Assembly (NCBI GenBank): GCA_948144175.1
Contig: CANXME010002420.1
Coordinates: 1,438,001-1,502,000, forward strand
From: Closterium sp. NIES-65
Lineage: Eukaryota; Streptophyta; Zygnematophyceae; Desmidiales; Closteriaceae
Length of the DNA stretch: 64,000 nucleotides
Reading direction: 5' to 3'
The position numbers and the translations under genes were made by a program. Shown here piece after piece: positions 20,783 through 30,300 of this stretch (position 1 is its first letter; every line of letters begins with the position of its first letter). The notes beneath the pieces are model-generated. The model searched no databases. It was not told the origin of the DNA and saw only the letters and a list, made by a program, of their open reading frames with translations.

Positions 20783-21247
20783 CGGAAAATCCTATATAAT
20801 TCCCGGGTGGTTATATATGGCAATTTTTAGTGTAAGAATTTTTTTTTTAGACAATTTGGGTGTTTCAATAGTCGTTTTAACATCACAGGTTGAGGCGAGG
20901 ATTCGAGTTTTGGCAAGAATGTGAGTTTCACCTCTCGGGCCACGTGCAGCGGAAGATTCGCCAGCATGGCGACAGCGAGATTGTGGAAGGGAGGGAATCT
21001 TGGTAGATTCGAAGTGAAAGTGCACTCGAAATTTCATTCAGGAAGCGATTTTCGTCATATCCTCCCGAAAAAAATCTGACTCGATAACAGCTATAATAGG
21101 GTTTCGTAAGAAAAGGGGGGTGTTATAGAGAATCACCCCAAAATGGGGGGGTATAGTACAAACAAGGTCGGCTATAGCACCCCCCCCGCACAAGCTACCT
21201 GGGGGTGTACTATTACGGGGGGGTGCTTTGTCCGGGTGATTACGGTA
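20699..21247. repeat. 549-base unit bounded by 19-base perfect inverted repeats (MITE-like)
   Basis: TACCGTAATCACCCGGACA at 20699-20717 recurs in reverse complement at 21229-21247. The match continues imperfectly for about 20 more bases (AACACCC/AGCACCC, then GTATTAT/GTAATAG). The outermost TA could be a Tc1/mariner or Stowaway-type target duplication. The unit ends 3 bases before the primer-binding site of the LTR element, so it could equally be a fold-back leader of that element. Confidence 0.75.
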
Positions 21248-21250
21248 GTT

Positions 21251-21262
21251 GCTCTGAAACCA
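21251..21262 (-). other. Primer-binding site of the non-autonomous element
   Basis: On the minus strand TGGTTTCAGAGC directly follows the LTR end. It differs from the initiator-Met site TGGTATCAGAGC by one base. Confidence 0.8.
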
Positions 21263-21490
21263 TGTTAAAACAGCTAGCATACGCTCAGAACTTAGGAGCC
21301 ATAGCTAAGGTAGGAGACGAGAGTAACGAGGGTAGGATCGAAGGAAGTTTGGCCAAAGAGGATGATTCAATATTGAGCAAGGGTACAAATAGGAAAGAAC
21401 ATGCAAGGAAAGAAGGTGCACGACCTACAAAATATAATACCTACACTACAACTACAAGCAGTTATAAAAGATATAAAATATATTTTGACA
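21263..21490 (-). repeat. Upstream (5') LTR of the non-autonomous element
   Basis: 228 bases, pairing with 19439-19666, with matching TG...CA ends. It is followed on the right by the target-site copy CATCA. Confidence 0.92.
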
Positions 21491-21507
21491 CATCACACCC
21501 TGCCAAA

Positions 21508-22113
21508 CTACCCAGCTAACTGCCTCCAATTTCCACCTGGATGAAAGAGTTGTCTCAGGTTGGTGAGGCCAGCCAGCTGCTTTAGCCCATCATCCGTGAC
21601 TCCCGTGCCATCCAGCCAAAGACTCAGAAGCCCTGTCAGCCTTTCCAGATGCACCATGCCAGCAGTCGTCACATCTTTGCATCCCGTAAGGCTCAAGATT
21701 CTGAGCGAAGGAAGGCGTGTCAAGAATGTCAGACCAGCATCGGTCACCTTGGTTCGATCAAGAAAGAGGCTTCTCAGATTGGTCAAGGACCCAATGCCTT
21801 CTAAGGCACTGACTGTTATGCTTGTGCCTCTGAGGTCTAGCTTCTCAAGCTGTGTCAGCCTGAAGAGGTGCGTGATGCCCTCTGCACTGAGGCCTGAGGA
21901 CGACATCCACCAAAAGAAGCCTGGTTCGTAATGCAAGTCGATGCTCTTCAGATGCGTCATTTCAGCCACATGGTGAAGGATGCCGTCTGAGAGGCCGTTC
22001 AGATTGCCAAGGCTCAGATCAGTCGCGTGTGATGCTGCCTTGATTCGCTGGCGGGAGTGGATAGGGGAGGAATAGATTAAGGAGGGACGATAAAGAATAA
22101 TTGAATAGTGCAC
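21508..22113 (-). CDS. Leucine-rich-repeat protein, C-terminal exon (LRR locus 1)
   Basis: The minus-strand frame encodes about 180 residues of tandem 22-25-residue LRRs of the 'TxVTDxGL' type. Examples are LEKLDLRGTSITVSALEGIG, LRSLFLDRTKVTDAGLTFL, LRILSLTGCKDVTTAGMVHL and LLSLWLDGTGVTDDGLKQLA. These resemble ribonuclease-inhibitor-like / AMN1-like repeats and would form a curved binding surface. The true exon probably begins near 22054 (after 'ctcccgccag', a good 3' splice site) rather than at the first ATG. The last codons are QLAG then TAG. The LTR element at 19439-21490 lies 17 bases downstream. Coiled-coil exons upstream (22158-22297, 23406-23790) may belong to the same gene. The same arrangement is repeated at 57533-59134. 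Ligand and function are unknown. Confidence 0.7.
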   Translation of the reverse strand: MHYSIILYRPSLIYSSPIHSRQRIKAASHATDLSLGNLNGLSDGILHHVAEMTHLKSIDLHYEPGFFWWMSSSGLSAEGITHLFRLTQLEKLDLRGTSITVSALEGIGSLTNLRSLFLDRTKVTDAGLTFLTRLPSLRILSLTGCKDVTTAGMVHLERLTGLLSLWLDGTGVTDDGLKQLAGLTNLRQLFHPGGNWRQLAG

Positions 22114-22157
22114 GCCTTGTGAGACAATGGATGCCTTTTAGAACATATGCTTACCTC

Positions 22158-22297
22158 CCATGCAATCTTATGACTGCCACTACTCTGGCAATTTGCAGTT
22201 CAACATGCATCTTCTTCATCGCATCCTTCAGCCCCTTGATTGCACCCTTATGTTGAGCCAGCTCCCACTTCACTGCTCCCACTTCCCTCTCCATCTG
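22158..22297 (-). CDS. Coiled-coil exon upstream of LRR locus 1
   Basis: Bounded by '...gggtcacag' (3' splice site) and 'gggag|gtaagc' (5' splice site) on the minus strand, this 140-base block reads MEREVGAVKWELAQHKGAIK and continues through GLKDAMKKMHVELQIARVVA. This is a heptad-patterned helix. The joint to the LRR frame at 22054 is out of phase by my reading, so either the splice site differs or the gene is damaged. Confidence 0.5.
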
Positions 22298-22479
22298 TGA
22301 CCCGGGATTCTTTCTGCACATGCCAGTACGTGGGAACACACACATGACAGCACACATGGAATGGGCAGACAGAAGGTTAGGGGGAGAAGATGAGAATGGG
22401 GCAATAGGAGGATGGGTAAGTCGAGAGGGGGGGCGTAGGTGGAAATAAGCTGAACGTCCTAACGATTGAGACATGCTGA

Positions 22480-23400
22480 TGATAGTGTCAACCGTGTGGG
22501 AGAACGTGCAGATGTGAAGGCATACCTATGTTGGACATGTCGCTCTGAGGCTCTGACATCAAGCGTCAAGCGTCAAAACTCCAGTTGCTTGCCCCAACAC
22601 TCTAGACGCACGTTCTGATGCTGGACGCTTGGAGAAAAACTTTTGGGCTGACCCAAATAAATCTGTTATAAGTTTGCAGGTCATAATCTCGGCCCCATAT
22701 CTTAATCACAAAGGCAAATGTATAAGGCAGCCCCACCCAACCCATACCGACAACTCCCCAACCCACAACTGCAAACCAAACCAAAACCCAACCCAATCGC
22801 CGCCACGTTTAGCTCTAGCGCTCATCATTTAGGGTTTACAGTTTCTAAGCAAATAAATCTGATAGGTAGTTCCTAGACATACCTTACCAACACGTCCCCT
22901 CACCCAAAATACACGATGGCAGCGCCAAGGAGGAAAGCCAGCAGCAGCATGGCCACTGCAGTCCTCCGAGGCATGACTATGCAAGGCGTGCGGCTGCACA
23001 TTGAGGTGCGGCAGGGCAAGTGCAAGGGAAGGGGGCAGCAGGACCAGGGGAAGGAGGGGGGAGGTGGCAGGAAATGTGAGACAGGTGCTGTACTGAGTGC
23101 ACATGAGGAGACAGATGGAGCACATAGTCATGAAATTTGATTTGCAAGAACGACAATTGAAACAACAAGATGGTAGAAAGAATGTAAGGCAGCATGCAGA
23201 CGGGGGGAGGGGGGGGACAAGCAGCAACATCAGGGACGGGTGGAACAAGCGGCAGCAAGGGGGGAAGGAAGGGGGAAGCGGCAGCTGCAGAGGCAGGTAG
23301 ACATTTGCACACTGAGTGCACAGGAGGAGAAGAAGCGATGAAGAAAAATGGTGCATTCGGGCATGGGGGTCACGAGAATGCCGACAGGTAGTGAGAGAAG
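22480..23400. other. Probable intron or spacer with no recognised gene
   Basis: The sequence is pyrimidine/purine skewed with no conserved motif on either strand. If the coiled-coil exons on both sides form one gene, this would be its intron. Confidence 0.4.
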
Positions 23401-23405
23401 TAGGA

Positions 23406-23790
23406 TCACATGAATGTCAACGTCCATTGCCTCACCTCATTCACCTCATTCTGCACAACCCACCTCTTCTCCATCACTGCTGCTGCCAGCTCCCCCTTTA
23501 CTTCTGCCATCTTTTCCTTCACCTCTGCCACTTCCTCCTTCACCTCTTCCACCTCCCCCTTCACCTCTGCAACATCCCCCTCGATTTCTGCAACATCCCC
23601 CTTAACCTCTGCCACCTCCCCCTCAATTTCTGCAACCTTCCCCTTCACTGAGGCTAGTTCCCATCTCACTGCTGCAAACACCCCACTAACTGCCGTGCTA
23701 TGCTCATTTGCCTCCCTTTTCACAGCCAGCCATCGTCTCGATGCACACTCAACCCACGAAACGTTCAGGCAAAGTAAGCCTTTATCCTGA
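23406..23790 (-). CDS. Coiled-coil repeat exon, probable N-terminal part of LRR locus 1
   Basis: The block starts after a good 3' splice site ('cacttttcag', about 23790) and reads KGLLCLNVSWVECASRRW, VFAAVRWELASVKGKVAEIE, then 7-residue repeats VAEVKGD/VAEIEGD/VAEVKGE/VEEVKEE, and MAEVKGELAAAVMEKRW. The DNA repeats with periods of 21 and 42 bases. The heptads predict a long, highly charged coiled coil. It is 1.1 kb from the next coiled-coil exon, and whether they are joined in one transcript is inference. A similar 14-residue repeat is present at the second locus (58215-59134). Confidence 0.5.
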
Positions 23791-24004
23791 AAAGTGGACA
23801 TGAGTAAGGAAACAGTAGACTGGATGAAAGTGGAGGGAATAAAGACCCTAAGAAGCGGATGCATTTGAAAGCAAGATGCAGAAAGAAGGAGCAAATCGAT
23901 AGGAGAGACAATATATGGTTATGCAAGAATGGCTATGTTATTCACATGATCAGTTAACCACGTAATAAGTTCACCACAGAATAGGTTAACTACAGAATAG
24001 ATAG

Positions 24005-24352
24005 GTGAACTAAACAATAGGTTACCCACGTGATAGGTTAACCACGTAAAAGGTTAACCATGTGATAGGTTAACCGCGGGTGGGTTAACCACATGGTAGG
24101 TTAACCACATGGTAGGTTAACCACATGGTAGGTTAACCACATGGTAGGTTAACCACATGGTAGGCTAACCACATGGTAGGTTAACCACATGGTAGGTTAA
24201 CCACATGGTAGGTTAACCGCATGGTAGGTTAACCCCATGGTAGGTTAACCGCATGGTAGGTTAACCACATGGTAGGCTAACCACATGGTAGGTTAACCAC
24301 ATGGTAGGTTAACCACATGGTAGGTTAACCACATGGTAGGTTAATCACAGTA
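24005..24352. repeat. 16-base minisatellite 'ggttaaccacatggta'
   Basis: About 18 regular copies occur between 24060 and 24352, with degenerate copies from about 23950. The unit holds the palindrome GGTTAACC and a second near-palindrome CCACATGG, so both strands look alike. Variants are mostly single-base (ccgcatgg, gctaacc). There are no spacers, so it is not a CRISPR array. Confidence 0.95.
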
Positions 24353-24394
24353 TAGGTCTACCAGGGGGGAGGTTCAACCCACGACGTCAGGGGA

Positions 24395-24925
24395 AGGAGG
24401 AACATTGCTTGGTTGGTGGGTCAAAGGGACACTTCCTGTCCAAAAGGGCACAGCTTTACTAACACGGCACAGCCCCAAGCACATTTGTCGTACTGTCCGC
24501 TCTAGTCGTAGAGAGACCAAGAAGGCACACGGAGCACGGAAGGACGACCGTCAAAGAGAAGTTATAGAACAGGCGAAGTAGGTGGTCAAGGAATCTCGTG
24601 GTCATGGATGGTCATGGAAGATTCGAAGGCCCTGGTTGGACCCAAGGGAGAATAACCCGCATCTCATATTACATTTATCTCAGTCAAGCATAATAGCTGT
24701 GAAAGAGGATAACCAGGAAACTATCGCCAAGAAGCTAGGGGACATATAGTTGCCCATTGATAAGCTGCAAAGCCACACAGGCTATTACATACAGTCGCTG
24801 GGGCGACAGAGAGATCAAACGCCTGAGATGCCCAGGCCACGTGCAACACCTCCAGGCTGCTTAGTGTCTAGGAAGGGCCCAAAGCATGCAAAGGAATACT
24901 TGGAAAAAAAAAAAAAAAAAAAATG
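24395..24925 (+). pseudogene. Unidentified open frame of about 175 codons with two in-frame TAG codons
   Basis: One frame stays open from about 24395 to the poly(A) tract except for TAG at 24579-24581 and 24747-24749. It reads TRHSPKHICRTVRSSRRE, REVIEQAK-(TAG)-VVKES, SIIAVKEDNQETIAKKLGDI, (TAG)-LPIDKLQSHTGYYIQSLG and RDQTPEMPRPRATPPGCL. Composition (charged, helix-forming, few low-complexity runs) argues for real coding ancestry. Gln fits both TAG positions. It could be a retroelement gag or a host exon; I do not recognise it. It ends in a run of 20 or more A residues (about 24903-24923), which might be a retroposition tail. Confidence 0.35.
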
Positions 24926-25784
24926 ACACCACAAACAAAAACCAAACTTGTTCATATCCAAGCTTAGGAACCGCTAACACAAGGTCCAAGCTTCCTCATT
25001 GCTCGCACGCCAACACGCCACCTGCTTCTATTCTCTACTTTTAACTAGCCGGCCTCATTCATCGCCCGTCTACATCCAGAGTGACTAAACTCCAAAGCCC
25101 TTTTCTTCGGTCGTCATTCTCCATCCGCCTCTCCCCTAAACCTCGGCATCTCACTATCCCTTAGTCTCCTCCCTTTCCTTCCCATTTTCTTACATCTCTA
25201 ATGCACCGCCCTTTCCTATTCCCTCGTTCCTCGGCGCCCTTCTCCCTCTCACGTTCTCCAACCTTCTACCACCTTTGCCCTACCGCCGGTTCTCTCCCTC
25301 GAGCTCCGCCACTCTACCAAGACCTCCCCTTTTCCATGCACCAACGAAGGAGAGTGCTCATGAGGGAGCTAAGGATGGGATGCATCCTATAACCCAAGAC
25401 ACTGCTATTAGGATGACGCTGTCTCGTGTACTAGGAACGAGGAAAGGAAAACAGCGAAGACGGTTGTGCTTACAGTGAACGCGGCGAACGTGGAGGGACA
25501 TCCGAAAAAAACAGGGGGGCAAATGTAGGTTCGAAGTAACTTGGAGAGTAACTTTGGGGTAAGGTTTCGGAAAGTATGTTCGAGGTTACGCCTCATTCTA
25601 CTTTTCACGCAGACCGCGCGTTCAACTCTCCCAACACTTCAAGAACCAATCACCATAACAGTTTTGTTTGGCTCGGAAACTCAATCGATTGGTCAAGTGC
25701 TTGGAGAAATTCAGTTCGGAGATTGCTCTCATTGGTTATCGAGATGTGTAGGAATGAAAATCAATTGGCTCAGATTCGCGACAC
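24926..25784. other. Stretch with no recognisable gene
   Basis: No conserved coding or RNA motif was recognised. The region is Ser/Pro-coding by composition on the plus strand (25200-25400). It forms the left flank of copia element B. Confidence 0.5.
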
Positions 25785-25789
25785 GTGCG

Positions 25790-25926
25790 TGTCAAACATT
25801 ATATATGTTTATATTATGTAGGCTATAGTGGGTCTAGCCTTAGGGGGTACAACATTGTTAGGGCTGCCTACTTGTATCACCCTGCTGCCTAGTTTCATCG
25901 TTCTCGTTCACATCTAGATTCTAATA
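25790..25926 (+). repeat. 5' LTR of copia element B
   Basis: 137 bases, about 94-95% like the 3' LTR (for example 'gtttatattatg' against 'gtttttattgtt'). At this length it is near the lower limit for LTRs of autonomous copia elements. Confidence 0.93.
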
Positions 25927-25984
25927 TGGTATCCGACGCCTAGGTCAGGACCTAGGACCAACGTTGGTTTGGGCCCACCGTTCC

Positions 25985-26880
25985 GCCGCGCCGTCGAGCG
26001 CCCCTTCTTGCGCCGTCGAGCGCCCCTAATAGCGCCGTCGAGCGCCCCTACTAGCGCCGTCGAGTGCCCCTTCTTGTGCCGTCGAGCGCCCCTACTAGCG
26101 CCGTCGAGCGCCCCTTCTTGCGCGGTCGAGCGCCCCCTCTAGCGCCGTCGAGCGCCGCTTCTAGCACCGTCAAGCACCCCTACTAGCGCCGTCGTGCGCC
26201 CTAGGACAGCCGCGCGCGCCGCCTGTCAGCCGCACGCGCAGCTGGTCGCGCAGCCGCACGCGCAGCCGCCCGCACAGCCGCACGCGCAGCTGCCCCAGCC
26301 CGTCGCGTCGCCCTTGCGGGCTGCCCTAGCCTGTCGCGTCGCCCCTGCGGGCTGCTCTAGCTCGTCGCGTCGCCCTAGCGGGCTGCCCTAGCCCGTCGCG
26401 TTGCCCTAGCGAGCTGCCCTAGCCAGTCGCGTCGCCCCCGCGGGCTGCCTTAGCCCGTCGCGTCGCCCCTGCGGGCTGCCTTAGCAGGTCGCGTCGCCCT
26501 TCCGGGCTGCCCTAGCCCATCGCGTCGCCCCTACGGGCTGCCTTAGCCCGACGCGTCGCCCTTGCGGGCTGCTCTAGCCCGTCGCGTCGCCCATGCAGGC
26601 TGTCCCAGCCCGTCGCGTCGCCCTTGCGGGCTGCCCTATCCTGTCGCGTCGCCCCTGCGGGCTGCCTTAGCCCATTGCGTCGCCCCTGCAGGCCGCCTTA
26701 GCCCGTCGCGTCGCCCCTGCGGGCTGCCTTAGCCCGTCGCGTCGCCCTTGCGGGCTGCCCTAGCCCGTCGCGTCGCCCTAGCCCGTCGCGTCGCCCTTGC
26801 GGGCTGCCCCAGCCCATCGCGTCGCCCCAGCCGAGTCGCGCTGCTACTACTGTTCACTACTGCAGTCGCCTCTGCTCGCC
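25985..26880 (+). repeat. Two tandem-repeat blocks in the leader of copia element B
   Basis: Block one (25985-26190) repeats 'gcgccgtcgagcgcccctac', unit about 24 bases, roughly eight copies. Block two (26285-26830) repeats a 31-33-base unit around 'gcccgtcgcgtcgcccttgc' plus 'gggctgccctag', about 17 copies. A third, weaker set (26930-27180) repeats 'cccctggagcagccgcc'. The open frames across them are composition effects. They occupy the place where a copia gag gene is expected. Confidence 0.9.
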
Positions 26881-27332
26881 GCGGCGCCCTGCCCTACCCC
26901 ACGCCCGCCCTTGGGACGGCGGCCCCTGGCCCCTGGAGCAGCCGCCACTGCAGCGGCCGCCCCTGGCCCCTGGAGCAGCCGCACCTACAGCCGCCCCTGG
27001 ACCCTGGAGCAACCGCCCCTACAGCAGCCGCCCCTGGCCACCTGGAGCAGCCGCCACTGCGGGAGCCGCCCCTGGCCCCTAGAGCAGCTGCCGTCGCGGC
27101 CCGGCCCCGCCCTGCAGCAGCTGCCGCGGAGCTCCCTGCCGCGGCCTGGCCCCGCCCTACAACTGTAGCGGCCCCGCTGTCGCCGCCGTCTTGCGCCTGC
27201 CCTTCCCACCACTGGTGAGCACTGCCCTGCTCGTACAGCTCCTGCTACTACTACTGCTCCTATTTTTACTGCTCCTGCTGCTACTGCCGCTACTACTGCT
27301 ACTGCTGCTCCTGCTGCTCCTGGCGTAGCCAG

Positions 27333-30300
27333 ATGCAGCCCCACGGTCATCAACGTGTGTCCCTCACGCCCCAGCAGCTTCGTGAGTGGTACGCCAGTTG
27401 GGGTTGTCGGGGTGGCAGTAGTGGGAGTCGTACTGGAGTAGGTAGTTCGGGAGCTTCTTGTAGTGGCCCGGTGCAGCAGCAGCGTCGTCCGCACGAGCCT
27501 CTTTCGCCCCAGCAGCTTCGTGAGTGGTACGCTCAGAGTAGAGGGTCGCTGAGTACTGCTCACTGCCCGTACGTTATTAGCACGGGTGCCCGGACTGGTC
27601 AGCCTTGCGGGACACGTGGTCACACAGAGTCCCACTGCTTCGCCCGTCTGAGCGACACTTGGCGTACAGAGTTTGGCAACGACGCTGAGCTCCCCTCCTG
27701 GCTGGAGCTGCTTAGGCAAACGGTAGATATCTATGCTCTTGACTATGTTGCTATCCTCAATGCCATGTATGCATTGTCTACTAGTGCTGAGAGTGCCTGT
27801 CACCTGTGTGTGCCGCCTGACCCCGGTATCCAGTCTGCTGCTCTAGGTACTGGTGAGGCTGCCGCACTAGGTGCTTATGTGTCTGTTGCCTCAGGTGCTG
27901 ATGAGGCTGCCACTCTAGGTGCTAGTGCGTCTGTTGCCCCAGGTACTGGTGAGACTGCTGCTCTAGGTACTCGTGAGTCTGCGCCCTCTGGTACTGCGTC
28001 TACAGAGGCACTGCACACCTTCACACTGGACTCAGGTGCTTCCCGTTGTTTCTTTCGTGACCACACTGCCCTTGAGCAGCTTGCTCGGCCAATCGCAGTC
28101 TCCCTCGCTGACCCCTCTAAGGGTCCGGTCATTGCGACCTCCTCCACTGTCCTCCCTTGTCCTGCGTTCCCGTCGGGGACACTGTCAGGTCTCTACCTCC
28201 CCTCGTTCTCTACGAACTTGGTGGCGGGTAGTGCGCTCTAGGACGGGGGTGTCCACCAGTTCACCCCTGCCTATGAGGGCGTGACACACTGCACGTGCGC
28301 TCGGACGAATCGCCACCTGGCTACCTTCACTTGGCAGTCGGGGTCAAACCTGTACACACTGACCACTACGTCCCCTCAGGTAGCTGCGTCTGCGTCAGGT
28401 CAGCTGTCGGCCCCCTACTCGTGTCGCTCCCTGGCGCACAAGACCGTCCTCTGGCACCACCGCCTTGGTCACCCGTCAATGCAGCGCCTTCGTGGCATGC
28501 ACTCCCGGTACCTTGTCCCTGGTCTTCCCAGGGTTCTCCCTCCCTTCCCACCCTCGCCTGCTCCTCCCTGTCTTCCCTGTGCCGAGGGGCAGCAGCGCGC
28601 CACTCCTCACTCCTCCTCGTTTCCCCCAACAAATGCTCCCCTGCAGACGCTCCACATGGACGTGTGGGGCCCAGCCCGCGTCCGTGGACAGGGTCACGAG
28701 AGGTACTTCTTGATAGTTGTTGATGACTACTCGCGCTACACCACAGTCTTCCCCTTGCGCACCAAGGGTGAAGTCCCTGATGTTTTGATCCCTTGGATCC
28801 GCGCTGCTCGTCTCCAGCTCAGCGAGAGGTTTCACTCGGACTTTCCTGTCCTGCGTCTGCACTCTGACAGAGGTGGGGAGTTTTCCTCCGACCTCTTGAG
28901 GGCCTTCTATCAGGGGGAGGGCATTGAGCAGTCGTTCACGCTTCCGGCCTCTCCACAGCAGAATGGGGTTGCTGAGCACCGCATTGGCTTGGTCATGGAG
29001 GTCGCTCGTACCTCCTTGATCCATGCGGCTGCCCCCCACTTTCTGTGGCCGTTTGCGGTCCGGTACGCCGCGCATCAGCTCCACCTCTGGCCCCGTGTCT
29101 CCTTGCCGGAGACCCCGCCCACACTGCTGTGGATGGAGAAGGTTGGCGATGCATCGCGTTTCCGGGTCTGGGGATCTCGTGCTTTTATCCGCGATACGTC
29201 CGCGGACAAGCTCTCCTCCCGCGCTGTTCCTTGTGTCTTCCTTGGCTTTGTCCCGGACGCGTCTGGTTGGTAGTTTTACCACGCCACCTCGCGCCGTGCC
29301 CTGCCCTCTCAGGATGTCACCTTCCAAGAGTCGGTTCCCTACTACCGCCTCTTCCCCTATCGCACTGCCCCGCTCCCCCCCCCCCCCCCCCCGCCTCTCT
29401 TCCTCGCACCAGGTGCTGCTGTGGTAGACCCCCTCCCCTCTCAGGGTGCCGCTCCCTCAGGTGTGTCCCAGGTAGACCCGGTTGAGCCTATCGAGGTAGC
29501 TGTTGACTCTCGTCCTGCTAGGGGTGCTGAGCCTGGGGGTGAGGAGTCTGGGGGTGCTGAGCCTGAGCTTGCGGAGCCTGGGGGTGCTGAGCCTGCGGGA
29601 ACGGAGCCTGGGGGTGCGGATTCTGGGGGTGATGAGCTTGAGGTTGCTGAGTCTGGGGGTGCTGAGCGTGAGAGTGCTACGTCTGAGGGTACTGAGCTTG
29701 GGGGTGCTGCGACTGACCGTGCGGCGCCTGGAGGCGCTCCCTCTTCACAGCAGCTGCGTGAGTGGTACTCGCAGTACTGCAGCCTCAGGATGGGCGCTTC
29801 TGGGGCTAGGGATGCTGCTGGAGCTGGTGCTCGTGGTTCCCCGTCTAGGCGGGAGCCGCCCTCTCCCCAGCGGCTCCAAGAGTGGTACGCTCGGCGCTGC
29901 AGTCTCCGGAGTGGCGCTACTGGTGCTTTGGACCCTGGAGCAGGAGATGCTGCTGGTGGTGCTGCTGGTGGTGCTGCTTGTGCTGGAGCTACTGGAGGTG
30001 CTGCTGGTGCTGGAGCTAATGGAGGCGCTGCTGGTACTGGAGGTGCTGCTGGTGCTGCTGGAGGTGTTGCTAGTGCAGGTGCTGCTGGAGGTGCTACTGG
30101 TGCTGGAGCTACAGGAGGTCCTGCTGGTGCTGGAGCTGCTGGTTCTGGAGGTGCTCGTACTGGAGGTACTGGAGCTACTGGGACTGGAGCTGGTGCAGGG
30201 GTTGGAGCTGGAGGTACTGGAGCTGCTAGGGTTACTGGTGGTACTGCGGGAGTTGTCCCTGGAGACCCTGGGGCTGAGGGTGCTGGTGCTGTCTCTGCTG

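Larger units (their letters stand above)
19439..21490 (-). mobile_element. Complete non-autonomous LTR retrotransposon (TRIM/LARD-like), 2052 bases
   Basis: Two 228-base direct LTRs (19439-19666 and 21263-21490) begin TGTCAAAATA and end AACA on the minus strand and differ at only about four or five positions. They are flanked by the target-site duplication CATCA (19434-19438 and 21491-21495). The primer-binding site TGGTTTCAGAGC (minus strand, 21251-21262) lies directly next to the upstream LTR. A polypurine tract 'tatgggggcg' precedes the downstream LTR (about 19667-19676). The 1.6-kb interior has no gag, protease, RT or integrase motif, so the element must use enzymes made by another element. 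It sits 17 bases beyond the stop codon of the LRR gene at 21508, in the same orientation. Confidence 0.9.

Noticed and set aside
24005-24352. CRISPR-like array
   Set aside because: Units are head-to-tail with no unique spacers, the unit is only 16 bases, and the genome is eukaryotic.
26748-27803. Large open frames over the Gly/Ala/Pro-rich repeats on both strands
   Set aside because: They follow the 24- and 33-base tandem repeats in the leader of copia element B and carry no conserved domain.
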